Of a stretch of DNA of 64,000 nucleotides, positions 32,858-45,086 are shown piece after piece; position 1 is the stretch's first letter, and every line of letters starts with the position of its first letter. The notes below the pieces were generated by a model. The model was not told the origin of the DNA, did not search any database, and saw only the letters and a program-made list of their open reading frames with translations. Made by a program: the position numbers and the translations under genes. Origin of the DNA: Plotosus lineatus (taxonomy: Eukaryota; Chordata; Actinopteri; Siluriformes; Plotosidae); assembly GCA_024760905.1 (NCBI GenBank), contig CM045733.1:22520001-22584000 (forward strand). Reading direction: 5' to 3'.

Positions 32858-33841
32858 TATTTTACTTCCTGGTAACATGTAAGTTTCATGAATGAAACAG
32901 CTAGCAATAATCAAACACAGTAAATCCACACCGTCCAAGTACATTTCACTAACATCCTCTCCTGGATCCAGTTCTTGATAGTTTATAAACAAACAATAAA
33001 GAGACCACAGATGAACACTAAAGTTTACTGAGAAACAACTCGATGCAATTAACTTCATTCCAAAATGATTTTGATAATCATTTAGGTTTTAAATCCCAGG
33101 GTGTTTTGCACCAATTTACTAAAAACAAACAAACAAACAAAAAAACCTTAGGACCAAATAGCAATAGTATATTTGGCAAAAAAAACTAAATTACCGACTG
33201 CTTTTTCGTCACCAGATTGAAAGTAGAGTGAACATTAGGTGTGCGGGAAGTGGCCGACTTACGACCTGCACGGCTTACAAGTGTCCGAAAAAAATAAAAA
33301 TAAATAAATAGCTTATATAGTTGGGTTATCATGTATGTGAAAATCATCAGTGTAGCCGAGCTGATTCTAGCCTATTTGTGAGGATCAAATGAGCTAAACC
33401 ATGTACATGTGTACTATATGTGAGCCACTCCACCGAAAGTAGGCTCTTGGGTCCAAAAATGAAAAATTAATTTTTTTACACAGTCAGATAGAGGAAGCCC
33501 AAAGCTACAAAATGCAGCAAAAAGTTTGTCAGTACCTTGAAAACTGAGCGAGCTATGCCATTTCTTGTGTCAGCATTCAACTAAAAATTTCAAAAGACGT
33601 TTTAGAGAAAAATGAGCACAAAGATTGCACTTCTTCCAAGATCATTAGTCCTGAGCAACCAAACATTTTTATGCACCTCAGCCATATAAACTTTTAGAAA
33701 ACATGTCTAGGAAGAGTTTTAGGAAGAGATGATAAGAGAAATCATCCTCATTTTAATCTGACGGGCACTTTTTAAACCCATCAGTCACCGTGGTAACCCC
33801 CAAAAATTAACAAAAAACATGAAATGTATTGGGCACAAGTT
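32858..33841. other. Unclassified, no gene supported
   Basis: 33420-33800 (GCCCAAAGCTACAAAATGCA, TGTCTAGGAAGAGTTTTAGG) has the feel of an old dispersed repeat but has no second copy in the window. Confidence 0.35.
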
Positions 33842-34790
33842 ATCCAACTTAATAAAGCCCTCTCCAGGTAGTTACAGTAATTATATTACAAAATATACAG
33901 CAAGATACTGACAAGGGAAGGATATATACAAAAGAATTAAAGGAATCGTTTAGTATTACAAATAAATATTTGTACACATTTGAAAACATTCTGGTTTTCT
34001 CTAAGGGAGTAATCTGCATTGCCATTTAAAATGAGATTAATATCGATTGGTGCTCTTTGATGGACAATGTACTCTAAAGTTTTTAACATATGTTCATGTT
34101 GAAAATTATATAAGGGACATTCAAAAAATAGTGAAAAACATTCTCACACTTGTGGCCACACTGACAGCGTGCATCATCCTTTACATTAATTCTAAATAAA
34201 TTATAATTAAGTGAACTCGACATATATCTTAATCTTGTGTGTAAAACCATGTGTGGTTTAAGACAAATCGCTGATCTAAATGAAACTACAGAATTGCTGT
34301 CTCTGGTTCCTCGCGGGATATCATTCCACAATTTAACTGTTGATGGAAAAAATGAAAGTGTTGAATATTTTAATCGTGTAGGAGGTATACTATAATCATG
34401 GCTATTTCTCAATGGATAGTTCGTTCTGTTCGCTACTACTGGAGGTAGTAGATCACAGAGAAAAGTTGGAGTAAGACGTTTGTGTATCTTATAAAATAAC
34501 ATTAATTTACGGACACGCCTTCTTTCAGACAGCAATTCCCAGCCTGTTTCAAAATAATGTGATTGAGAAGAAGCGTATCTTGGCAGTCCAGTAACAATAT
34601 GGGCAGCTTCAAGAAACTTTTCTAATCTGTTGGCTTGTTCAATCGAACACCCGTCCCATACCTCACATGCATACTCAAAGTTTGGTCTAATAAATACGGT
34701 ATAAATTTTGGACAGTGTCACTCTATTTAGTAGAAATTTTAACTTTCGAAGTGAGTCTATCATTCTGGAAGTCTTTTTAACAATATAAAC
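33842..34790 (-). mobile_element. LINE 3' fragment of a distinct, invertebrate-like family
   Basis: Holds the C-terminal coding part described at 34083-34763 and about 240 nt of 3' untranslated sequence ending, on minus, near GGGCTTTATTAAGTTGG. The 5' truncation meets a T2 element at about 34790. Confidence 0.7.
34083..34763 (-). pseudogene. Non-LTR retrotransposon RT C-terminus, 226 codons
   Basis: Post-catalytic part of a non-LTR reverse transcriptase plus C-terminal region. It contains LSKIYTVFIRPNFEYACEVW (thumb, near residue 20), LEAAHIVTGLPRYAS, ETGWELLSERRRVRKL, FYKIHKRLTPTFLCDLLPP and FPSTVKLWNDIP. It ends with a Cys-rich stretch CQCGHKCENVFHYF whose usual last cysteine (..ECP) is replaced (NVP). 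The frame is open for 226 codons but lacks the catalytic palm, so it is a fragment. From memory, this sequence type is common in mollusc and other invertebrate genomes; that resemblance needs a search. Confidence 0.8.
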
Positions 34791-34791
34791 A

Positions 34792-35246
34792 AGAGAGTTG
34801 TAAAATGAATGAAAACCTGAATCCAGGAAAGGGATTCAGCATTCTTGTGCACTTGAAAGACCAGAAGTCCACATATAACCCACAGCAAGTACACTACTTT
34901 TGCAAGTACACTACTTTCGGTATTGAGCTCCTCACATATTGTAAGCGTGGATTTGGCTGTTTTAAGCTTCATGTAAAGTGACTCGGTATAAATAAGTGAC
35001 TTATTTGAAATTAATTTTGATATTATTTGATATATTTGATATTATTTTACAATGTTATGTTTATAATAATTGATTTAGGGGTGTTTTATGAGATACGGTA
35101 ATGTATTTATGGATGTATAGTACAGTATGAGCGTCATACGTCAGACGTCATACGTCATATGTCACTGTAACAACTTACGTTCACTTTCAACTTACGTTTG
35201 GCCATCCGGAACCAATTAAAAAACGTAAGTCGGGGAGCGTCTGTGT
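34792..35246 (+). mobile_element. Pogo/Tigger-like element T2, right half
   Basis: Matches 43216-43866 with an internal deletion: AGAGTTGTAAAATGAATGAA, TTTAAGCTTCATGTAAAGTG, ATGAGATACGGTAATG, and the terminus AACGTAAGTCGGGGAGCGTC then TG. The left half is replaced by the LINE fragment. Confidence 0.85.
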
Positions 35247-35249
35247 ATG

Positions 35250-35291
35250 CCAGAGTCATATATGAACCCACTCGGTCACTTGAAGGTTAAC
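35250..35291 (+). mobile_element. piggyBac-like terminus fragment
   Basis: CGGTCACTTGAAGG followed by TTAA (35274-35291), identical to the right end of the element at 28817-29710. The preceding GAACCC block is degraded. Confidence 0.6.
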
Positions 35292-35659
35292 TGAAATTAG
35301 CAGATATAGAAACAACACATCCATCTGTTGTAAATCAAGCAGCCATATGGATTGTACTTTATTAATTATATTTCATATAAAATAATTAGATATAGCCCTG
35401 AAATTGATTGATGGCTCCTCATGAGTGTATAACACCTCTGAACCGAAGTCAGCTGGATTGGCTCCAGTTTCCCCCACAACTCTGGTAGACGGATGGAAAA
35501 GTATATGTGTATGTGTAAATATATTTTCTGTACTTCACCACAGCTCACTGGATCATGTTAGCACCATGAATCTCAGGCTAGAGATGCTTCTGAGTTCTCC
35601 GGTTTCCTCTCACCTCCCAAACACATAGCAGTAAATGGACTTGGTACTTTGTTTACTTT

Positions 35660-35663
35660 TACT

Positions 35664-35716
<53 letters not shown>
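35660..35716. repeat. (TA)n followed by poly-T
   Basis: About 12 TA units then about 28 T. Confidence 0.95.
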
Positions 35717-35734
35717 CTCCATTTCACACTGTAT

Positions 35735-36043
35735 TACATCCACATGGGAAGCTTTCACTTCTGAATTTAAACCCATCCAAAATGAGCATTCACACACATA
35801 TACAGTGTGCAGGCACACACTTGGAGCAGTGTGCTGACTCTCTGTGGTACCCAGAGAGCAGTTGGGGGTTATATGCCTTCTTCAAGGGCACTTCAGCCAT
35901 AAATCTGGAGTAAGGAAAGGTGTTGCTTACTCCTGCCACTGCCGCACTTTTTTTTTCTTGCTGGTTCGAGAATCAAACCAGCGACCGTTCAGACCAAAAG
36001 CTTCTTCTCTATCCATTAGGCCATTAGGCCACAGCTGCCCCCC
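35735..36043 (-). mobile_element. tRNA-derived SINE type III
   Basis: On minus, a head GGCAGCTGTGGCCTAATGG with a B-box-like GGTTTGATTCTCG, then GTGCCCTTGAAGAAGGCATA and a body ending GGATGGGTTTAAATTCAGAA. A second, older copy is at 6770-7000. Confidence 0.75.
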
Positions 36044-36225
36044 CAACTTGATCCGAAGTGTGAATGTGTTTGTGCATGGTGCTCCTTCATGGACTGCCAT
36101 CACATATATATGAAGAGCTTGTTTTAAAAAACAGATAAGTTCAATTGTTTTAATTATGAGAAAAACTATTTTAGTGGCTTTACCAAAAAAAAACTTTATT
36201 TTAAAGTTGTTTTTCTCATAACTAA

Positions 36226-36893
36226 AACATTCATTCATTCATTTTCTGAACCGCTTAATCCTTATTAGGTGGGGCCAGTGGCATAGTGGTTCGGGTGCTG
36301 TGCTCATGATCAGGAGGTTGTGTTCAAATCCCAGTTAGACCCCCACTGTGCTCAGACCCCTGGGCAAGGTCTTAACCACGAGTGTGCCTCTGTTCACCCA
36401 GCAGTATAAATGGGTACCAGTGAAAATATACTGGGAAGGTAACCTGCGATGGACAAGTGTCCCATCCAGGGGGAGTTGAACTCCTGGTCGTTTCACGCTA
36501 TGGAAACTGGAGATAAGCACCGGCCTGATGAGCCACTAGGCTCGGGTGTAAAAAGCCCAACAGATTTTACCTACCTACCTAATACTTATTAGGGTCGCAG
36601 GGAGGCTAGCACTCATCTAAGATGACTCTAGGCGAGGTAGAGTCCACCCTGGACAGCTCACCAGGCCATCGCAGGGCAGAAACACACTGAAGGCTAAGCA
36701 GCTACTCTTGACGGAATTCAGCAATGGTTCCTTTACATGCCTCTCACCATGCACAGAGAAACGTATGGCCAGCCTTTGATAACCCAGTTAGCTGCATTGG
36801 GGGTGCAGCAGTGGCAACCATTGACTGTGAGGCTTGATCTCCAAACCTTGGGGATCGGTAATCCAGCTCCTTACCATCGGGCCACCCCTGCCC
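36226..36893 (-). mobile_element. SINE type I split by another SINE
   Basis: The tail part lies at 36226-36269 (CATTCATTTTCTGAACCGCT). The rest, 36594-36893, runs from GTCGCAGGGAGGCTAGC to the head (GGGCCACCCCTGCCC). A type VI SINE separates them. Confidence 0.9.
36270..36579 (+). mobile_element. tRNA-derived SINE type VI, nested
   Basis: Head GGGGCCAGTGGCATAGTGG with B-box-like TGTTCAAATCCC, then GACCCCTGGGCAAGGTCTTA, TATAAATGGGTACCAGTGAA, CACCGGCCTGATGAGCCACT and a (CTAC)n tail. Duplicated target of the host SINE: TAATCCTTATTAGG (36256-36269) and TAATACTTATTAGG (36580-36593). Confidence 0.93.
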
Positions 36894-37450
36894 TCCATAA
36901 TTAAAACCATTGGACTTATCTGTTTTTGAAGACAATCTCTTCATATATTGAATAATTAAATAACCAAGTCCACGAAATAATTTCCTTAAGATAAAAACAT
37001 TGTTATTGTCGTATAAAACAGTCACAGTCATCACACTCAAGTGTGAACCACAATGTGCATCTGAGCGAGGTGGTCTCTGCTCTAATCAAGTTTTAGAGCA
37101 ATTTGATTGTAAGAGACAGCGATTATAATCGGAATAAATTCAACCACATTAAATTAACTTCTTAACATGAGCTGTGTTATGTTTTGCTGGCAAAGATATT
37201 TCTGTAGAGTTGTTTAACTGAGCCATGAGGGAAAATCCCTGCCAAAAGGACAGATCACTGAAGTGTGGTGAAAATGTCCAACGAAGAAAAAAATAAATAA
37301 CTGATGGCTGTGCCAGACAAAATGTGTGAAATCAGTAAATTCTGTAATTACCTTGTTGTATATGCGGTGCATTCTTCATGCTTTCTCTTGTCATATTTCT
37401 GTCCCTGTATTAATATCAATCTTGAAGCATGAATGTGGCAAACTCATATT

Positions 37451-37535
37451 CACTCATCCATTTTCTGAACCACTTAATCTTAATTAGGGTCACGGGGAGG
37501 CTGGCGCCCATCTCAGCCAACTCTAGGCCATCGCA
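37451..37535 (-). mobile_element. SINE type I tail fragment
   Basis: CATTTTCTGAACCACTTAAT, TTAGGGTCACGGGGAGGCTG, CTCAGCCAACTCTAGG, then the core is deleted to CATCGCAGGA. Confidence 0.75.
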
Positions 37536-38006
37536 GGACGATGTGGTAAACTAAAGACATTTATCTAAAACTCTATATTTGTGTTCGCATCACATAAACA
37601 GCTTTAAAAATAATAATAATATGTCACTCTGCATGGTAGGCAGAATTATGCCCATACCTGAGTACTGTACTTGAGAATTTGCAGGCATGAAATGAAACCA
37701 GGTGAGTCCACCACAGCCTTGTGTTCACTGCGTAATCATTCGAATGTGATTTGTATGATTGCATTAGCAGGATGGACAAAATGACATCAACATAATAAAA
37801 CCACTATTCAAAAGTATTAAAAGTTCTGGAACTGTTTGGAATTTAAATAAAAATACTTTTTTCATTTGTTTGTTTTGATAGCTTCTATTGCTGTAGATAC
37901 AGATTGCCCTACTTGTATCAGTGCTTTCTTATAGACTCTAGGTTTATGATCATAACCTTCCTGAAGATGAATGACTACTCACGCTTTAAACTACTGCTTC
38001 TGTTTT

Positions 38007-38050
38007 CTGTTTGTTTGTTTGTTTGTTTGTTTGTTTGTTTGTTTGTTTGA
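38007..38050. repeat. (TTTG)n microsatellite
   Basis: About 11 units of GTTT. Confidence 0.95.
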
Positions 38051-38425
38051 TGTTTGCCTTTTTAGCAGGATTATGTAAAGACTACTGAACTGATTTTCAC
38101 CAAACTTGGTGAAGGGATGGGGTACAGGCCTGGCAAAAACCCATAACATTTAGGAGCAGGTTCAGTTCACGATCCACATACAAGAATTTATTAAATTCTT
38201 TTTAACAAGTATTTATTAAATGATTTTTGTATTGGCTGGATTACACACAAAAAAAAAAAAATCTATCTGATTTTCAGCAAATTTGGTGGAGAGGTATGCC
38301 TGGAAAAAAAATTTACATTTTGAAAGTGATCCTTGAATGGGATCGTGGTGGAAGAATAACCGCTAAATCCAAAAAGAAAAAACTTTTTCATGGGCCAAAA
38401 TGTTCATCTGATGCCCACTAGGCAG
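38050..38425. repeat. Degenerate two-unit repeat
   Basis: CTGATTTTCACCAAACTTGG (from 38090) and CTGATTTTCAGCAAATTTGG (from 38268), each followed by a T-rich or A-rich stretch. Family not recognised. Confidence 0.4.
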
Positions 38426-38429
38426 ACTT

Positions 38430-38765
38430 TCATTCATTTTCTGAACCGCTTAATCCTAATTAGGGTCATGGGTAGACTGGTGCCCATCTCAGCCAACTCA
38501 GGATGAGGCAGAGTACAACCTGAATGGATTGCCAGACCACTGCAGGGCAGAAACCTGCTGATGGCGACAGCTTACTCTTGATGAAAGTCAGCAATGGTTC
38601 TTTTACATTCCTCTCACCACAGACAGTGAGAAACATGGCCGGCCTTTGATAATCCATTTAGCTGCACTGGGGGGACAGAGGTGTCAACTGTTGACAGTGG
38701 GGCTTGAACCCTCAACCTTGGTAGCATTAATTAAGCACCTTACCACCGGTGCCTCCACTGCCTAG
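38430..38765 (-). mobile_element. SINE type I, near full length
   Basis: Tail CATTCATTTTCTGAACCGCT; core; head with GGGGCTTGAACCCTCAACC. The A-box side is degraded. Confidence 0.88.
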
Positions 38766-39521
38766 GGAGATATTTAATTATAACTATACCAGGTTATAAT
38801 AATCCAATCATGCCTGGTGGCGACACCTTTCAGTCTATGAGTGCCCCTCCAGTTTCCTTATGATCTTGAGCAAAAGGTCTCATATCTCTGTGGTCTTTGG
38901 GTTCTTCACTTGGCTGGTTGTAAACTCAGACACAAAGCTGAACAGTGCCATAATTTTTGCTAATTTAAGCCTGTACAGCTCTACAGCCGGTTTGAAATGA
39001 AGCAGTTACGATGCAGTTGAACTGTAATCTTTCAGCTGCTGCTTATTGGGTTTAATAAAAAAGTTGAATAAACCTTTTTGAAATTGCAGCCATTTTTACA
39101 ATGCCCCTTTTTTCACAGGCTCAAAAGTAATTGAACTAGTAACTCATTTGAACTTTCATTATGCGTTCCAAAGAAAGTCAATGCAAGTAAAGTTCCCTCA
39201 ACTGAGAAAGTTTTTTATTTACTGAAGACAAAACTGAAAGCAGATAGCTGCTATAGTTAAGGCCTGGCAAAGCAACTCAAGGAAGGAAGCTCAGTATTTG
39301 GTGATGTGCATGGATTCCAGGTTTCAGACAGTCACTGACTGCAAAGGAATTCCATTTAGTTACATAATTTGTTTCTAAAAATGAATGCAATAAAAAAATA
39401 GCTCTAAATCCTAAAAAGTTCATGCAATACTTTTATTAAAACCCCAGAAATAAAGCTAAGAATCTACACTTCAATCACATCCTCACTGCTACAATTCAAA
39501 ACAACTGAGGTGAAACACAGT

Positions 39522-39524
<3 letters not shown>

Positions 39525-39556
<32 letters not shown>
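39525..39556. repeat. (CA)n microsatellite
   Basis: About 16 units. Confidence 0.95.
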
Positions 39557-39558
<2 letters not shown>

Positions 39559-39618
39559 TACCAATAATTATGGAGATTACTGCGCAAAATATATGCATGG
39601 GATAAAAAAGACTAAGAG

Positions 39619-39796
<178 letters not shown>

Positions 39797-39870
39797 GTTG
39801 ATGTGTAAAACAATCACTGGAAACCAACAGCTGTTTCATAGGTTAGTCTTTCAGAAAATACAAATCTCCC

Positions 39871-39871
<1 letters not shown>

Positions 39872-39917
<46 letters not shown>
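39872..39917. repeat. (AC)n microsatellite
   Basis: About 23 units. Confidence 0.95.
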
Positions 39918-39918
<1 letters not shown>

Positions 39919-40023
39919 AGTCCTGAGCAGTTGCATAGACAATATATGATTGTATAAAAATCTATACCATCAGATATCTGACTGAAATGTGTATTTGCTG
40001 TGTAATGTGATAACATCTTGCTC

Positions 40024-40030
40024 TGTGTGT

Positions 40031-40067
<37 letters not shown>
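40024..40067. repeat. (GT)n microsatellite, interrupted
   Basis: Near-perfect GT repeat with one CT interruption. Confidence 0.93.
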
Positions 40068-40071
<4 letters not shown>

Positions 40072-40268
40072 ATGGTGCCGCTGTGTATCACAAAGTGCAA
40101 TGTCAAGCGAGTGGGAGAGTGTGGGAACGGCGTGTAAAATTACATCGATCTGTGACGGCCTGTGCTTTTGTGTGTGCATGTGCATGAGAAAGTGGGAGGG
40201 AAAGAGAGTGAAATATAAGGAGAATCATTTTCAGTTTATGTAGGAAGCTGCCTGTAGATCAGCCTCTT

Positions 40269-40273
<5 letters not shown>

Positions 40274-40307
<34 letters not shown>
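40274..40307. repeat. (TC)n microsatellite
   Basis: About 17 units. Confidence 0.95.
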
Positions 40308-40312
<5 letters not shown>

Positions 40313-42432
40313 CCTCCTCTTTTCTGACTGCTGACACCTCCATAATTAACCTTGTTGGGTGCTGTGTGCGTGGGAGGCATCGGAAGCACACATCTCTCCT
40401 GTATCTGACCTCTCCATCTGCTCAAAATAGTTGTGCCACCATGACAGGAGAGGAAAGTAACACGGGCCTTGGATGATCCGCAGTAAAAGCCATATCTGAT
40501 GCTGATCCCCAAACCAGCATAGCCACAAGCTTGACTTCAACACTCACAAACATCAGACAAACTGCTTGCTGCATTCAGCGCTAAATAAAGCTCTACCCCT
40601 GACTGAGTCAAATATTCGCAGTCAGTCTTTCTTCTCATGATTATAAGCACTTACTTTTCCTTATGAGCACTTGAACTCCTAACACATTATTCAACTTAAA
40701 GCTCTTAAAGTGCTATTCAGTAACTACAATAAATTATTTACTATCTTCACTGCAATAGGAATGAGAGGACTGTATGAATCATTCAACAGCCGTGGAAAGT
40801 TATATGGTTTAATATGAAAGAACGAAATCCAGATTCATCAGTAATAAATTGCTTAATATTCTACATATATTACATACAAAAAAATGGCATGATTTGATTG
40901 GTTTGCTATCTCAGGATAATAGTTATTAAATGAGGTCAAGTCAGATGTGTGCTGCCAGCCGTCAAATCAGATCAGATTGAGTGGAATAATTGTTTTTTGT
41001 AAAATCAACACCCAACCTTTATTTTATTGTATTAAAATTATTTACAATAAAAAAAGCTATGAGCTTACTAAACAGAGAAGCTGGTGTGCATGGAGCATGG
41101 AAAGTTAGTTGCACTTCTACTTGCCGCATACAACTTACGATAACCCCTCTCGTATTCACAGACATCAGGTGACACCGAGGATCCCAAGGTCTGTATCGTG
41201 CAGAAGTCCATGGAAAAAGGCTAATTCTTAAAATAAAAAAATAAAAAACATTCTTACCATCAAAATCTCAGGTGTGGTTGCTTTTTGTGAAATAATTCTA
41301 GAATGAACAGAAATAAGTAAAGTAAGCTTTAAGCCTAGCACTGAGTCGCAAACATTTCCAGGTATTTTTTGTTTGTTTTTAGTAACCTAGCTACTAATGG
41401 TATATGAACTGATATCCTAGGAGTAGATTAGCCAATCATAACATCTGATTGTGCATATCCAGTGGGTATACATAGAATAATCGAAATTTATGCACTGAAG
41501 GCGAGGTGGATGTTCAGCGACATCCACCAAATCTGAGGCGCATCATGGTTGTAGTATATACTAACACAAGAACATTTTAAAAAAAAACAAATTTGGTTTA
41601 TTTTCTTTTTTAAATAATGACAAATACAGGTATGCGCCAAACACATGAGTAAGCAGGTGTAGAAGGCCTGTGCCATGATGTCACCTTAACTCATTTTAAC
41701 AGTTTACTACATACAAACAAAAACAAAGAAACACAAACTAAAATTAAATATTTATAGTTATAGTTCATATTAACATATTTCAAACATAGCAGAGGCAGAT
41801 GAGGTGAGAGCTTCACTTCCAGCTGAGCTAAGCTCTCTAGTGAATAGCATCTTTTCAACCAAATCATTCAGTACATAAACTGTGCTCCATAAAGGTGGTT
41901 TTGTATACTACACATAAACTGTTGTTATGGTTTACTTTTCTATTTTTTTTTTCATTTTTCTATTCTTTCTTCAAGACACTCTGACAAACTGAGATTGTAC
42001 ATCATTTTCATCCAATCATTGTCCACTCAGAATAACACTTTTTATTCCCTAGAAAGTGGACCAATCAGATAGTGTTGCTCCCACGTAGTAAATACCAATA
42101 GACTTTTGTGTAGCCTATACACATTCAAGAACATACTTGAACTGAATGAGAATGCAAAAATAGCAGGCCTCCATCAGTCTTGAAGGACGATGGAGCTGCG
42201 CTCTGGCTGGTATCCTGGCTGGTGATACTCTCCAGTCAGCAGAGACTGGGTAGGAAGGAAGTATGGAAGACAGGCTGTTACCCAAACAGCAAGTCTCCCC
42301 TCTCAGCACCATCAGAAGGATCCAATGGAAGGGCTGAAGCCAATATGACTGGGTTCCAGTGCCGCTGCAGGAGTCGCCAGAACATTGCTGTGAACGAACT
42401 ACCTCAGGGGACTCCGACTCCCGATTAGAAAT

Positions 42433-42636
42433 ACGCTGACGGCTATGCAGCTACTCTTGACGAATGTCTTTCTTTTACATGCCTCACACCATAGACAATG
42501 AGAGACATGGCTGGCCTTTGATAACCCAGTTAGCTGCACTGGGGGAGACAGTGGCAACTTGTTGAGAGTGGGGCTTGAACCCCCAACCTTAGGATCATTG
42601 TTCCAGCTGACATTGCCACCAGGCTACCATTTCCAC
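42433..42636 (-). mobile_element. SINE type I, 5' two-thirds
   Basis: From CTGACGGCTATGCAGC through TTTGATAACCCAGTTAGCTG to the head GGGGCTTGAACCCCCAACC. The tail is replaced by unrelated sequence at 42430. Confidence 0.85.
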
Positions 42637-42791
42637 AAATGCAAAAATAAACTTTAAAAATCTTGTTGTTTTGTTTACTTCTCTCATGTTCATTTGTAGT
42701 GCATACTAAAACAATTATTCCACTCAGAATCATAGTCCAATAGTCCAGCGATATACATGCCACCTTCAGCAAATACTTAAGCTTTTGAATA

Positions 42792-43866
42792 CAGATGCTC
42801 CCTGACTTACGTTCATTCATTTTACGTTTTTTAGATTTTACATTTTTTTCCCCCAAAAAAATTTATGTCAAATTTTGAGTTTAGCGTGCTCTCTGTAGTA
42901 CAAGATGTACCTATGTAGTACGTTGACGTAATGACGCAATGACGTAATGACAGTGCATCTATTGTTTACAAACGACAGACTGAACGTGCCCCTCCTTCTT
43001 CCCAGTTCAGTGCGTGTTACCCTTGTGTTAAGACGTCATCTCTGTGATCTTTGTGTTTACACTGTTTTGCGGACTTTTGTAACCCTAAGCAAATATGGGT
43101 GGTCAGAAGCGTAAGCCTACTAGCATGGGTGCTTTTTTTCCGGCGTTTTCCCAAGACTGAATTAACTGTCTGCTCGGACCGGCACAATCTACCATGCATA
43201 CTCAGTTAAGCAAAGAGAGTTGTAAAATGAATGAAAACCCGAAACCAGAAAAGAAAGAGAACTCTTCGCTCTGCTGGTGATTCACATCAGTGCAGGCTGA
43301 GTACTAAACAAATATTCAACGACACCCTTGCTCACCTGAAAGACCGGAAGTCCGGATAACCCGCGCTTTGTCTCAAGCACAAGCAAGTGAACTACTTTCG
43401 GTGGAGCGCCTCACATATTGTAGGCGCTGATTGGCTGTTTTAAGCTTAATGTAAAGTGACTCGGGTCAGCCTCATGTAAAGTGACCATCCGTCGACCATC
43501 GGAACCATTTACAAGCAGAAAGATCGCATCATAGAAAATGTTAAAGATTATATTTGATACTGTATTTGATATTTGATGAGTGAATTTGATTAAAATTTAT
43601 CGATTTGAAATTATTTTGCTTGAATTTAATTTATTTGAAATTAATGTTGATATTATTTGATATATTTTATATTATTTTACAATGCTATGTTTATAATAAT
43701 TGATTTAGGGGTGTTTTATGAGATACGGTAATGGTATTTATGGATGTATAGTACAGTATGAACGTCATACGTCACTGGAACATACAGTAACAACTTACTT
43801 TTTTTTTTTTTCAACTTACGTTCGGCCGTCCGGTACCAAACTAAAACGTAAGTTGGGGAGCGTCTG
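42792..43866 (+). mobile_element. Pogo/Tigger-like element T2, full length
   Basis: TA-flanked (42790-42791, 43867-43868), 1,075 bp. Inverted ends CAGATGCTCCCTGACTTACG and, on minus, CAGACGCTCCCCAACTTACG. A short frame at 43095-43160 begins MGGQKRKPTSMGA and stops after 21 codons. A Lys/Arg-rich start is usual for pogo-type transposases, so I infer a deletion derivative of a coding parent. Partial copies lie at 310 and 34792. Confidence 0.85.
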
Positions 43867-43869
43867 TAT

Positions 43870-44483
43870 TGCATATTTGTATTGGACTAGCCATGTACTT
43901 GAAATACAAAACTCTTGCTGTGTTTCTAGCATCTGTCCATTTTATGACAGTAAAAGTTATACTAATAATGTTTAGTATTTTTCTAAAGCAATGAAATATG
44001 AATCAAGCAACAAAAAGCCATTTAATCTCTTAAATAAAGCATAATTGTGTCCATCCATACTTGAGGCAGTCATTATTCATATTTTAGAGCTAATGAGAGC
44101 TTTACAGTTTGATGAATAATACCACAGAATGATTAATAATCTAAAGATGTTATTCTAATCTGCTGTGTAAAATGCTCCTTTATCAGATGACACTACGGGC
44201 AGTCTCAGCTTAAGGTGTATAATTACTTATTGACCATAAGGCAGAGAGAAAATATAAAGCTCATGCTCATACTGAGCTAGAAATTAAATCACGAAAATTA
44301 TGAGCGACACCCAGTGTTTAACACTTATGATCAGCATAAATTGCACAGTGGATCAGTCAGTCTAATGGGAAATGGATTGATTCAGTGAACAATGCATTAT
44401 CATTGTTTTGTCAAGTTCAGACACTATTGCAGCAAACAGAAGTCTGAAAAGTCCAGAACTATTAACATGACATAAAAAAAATG
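43870..44483. other. No recognised gene
   Basis: A/T-rich unique sequence. Confidence 0.4.
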
Positions 44484-44738
44484 CCCCCCTGGTGCAGCTA
44501 ATTGGGTTATCAAAGGCCGGCCATGTCTCTCACTGTCTGTGGTGAGAGGCTCATGTAAAAGAACCATTACTGACTTTCGTCAAAGTGTAGGCTGCATAGC
44601 CGTCAGGGTGTTTCTGCTCTGCAATGGTCTAGCGAGCTGTCCAGGGTGTACTCTGCCCTCGCCAAGAGTTGGGTGAGATGGGCACAAGCCTCCCTGCGAC
44701 CCTAATTAGGATTAAGCAGTTCAGAAAATGGATGGAAA
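44484..44738 (+). mobile_element. SINE type I, headless
   Basis: Core GTGCAGCTAATTGGGTTATC to tail CTGCGACCCTAATTAGGATT, AAGCAGTTCAGAAAATGGAT. Confidence 0.88.
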
Positions 44739-45086
44739 AAAAGCTAAATCATTAAGTAGCGTTAGAATTAAAATAATCAAATATTAAAGTGAGTGTTACT
44801 ATTTCCAAATTAAGTTGAGGTCTTAATAAGGCTACAAAATATTAATACCATGATTTCAGCTTCAGGCAAAATTTGGCATGTCCCTGAGTCATTAATCTTT
44901 AGTAAACACTTTATTCAAGTCATGGTCACAATGAATCTACACGTTGGAACATTGGACACAAAGCATATCTTGGATGATGGAACATCACACACTCTCACAC
45001 CCATTTCAACCTTGACGGAAATGTATTGACACCAGTCCATTTCTCTGAATGTGACTGAACAGAGATTGCTACAGAAACTTGAAGTA

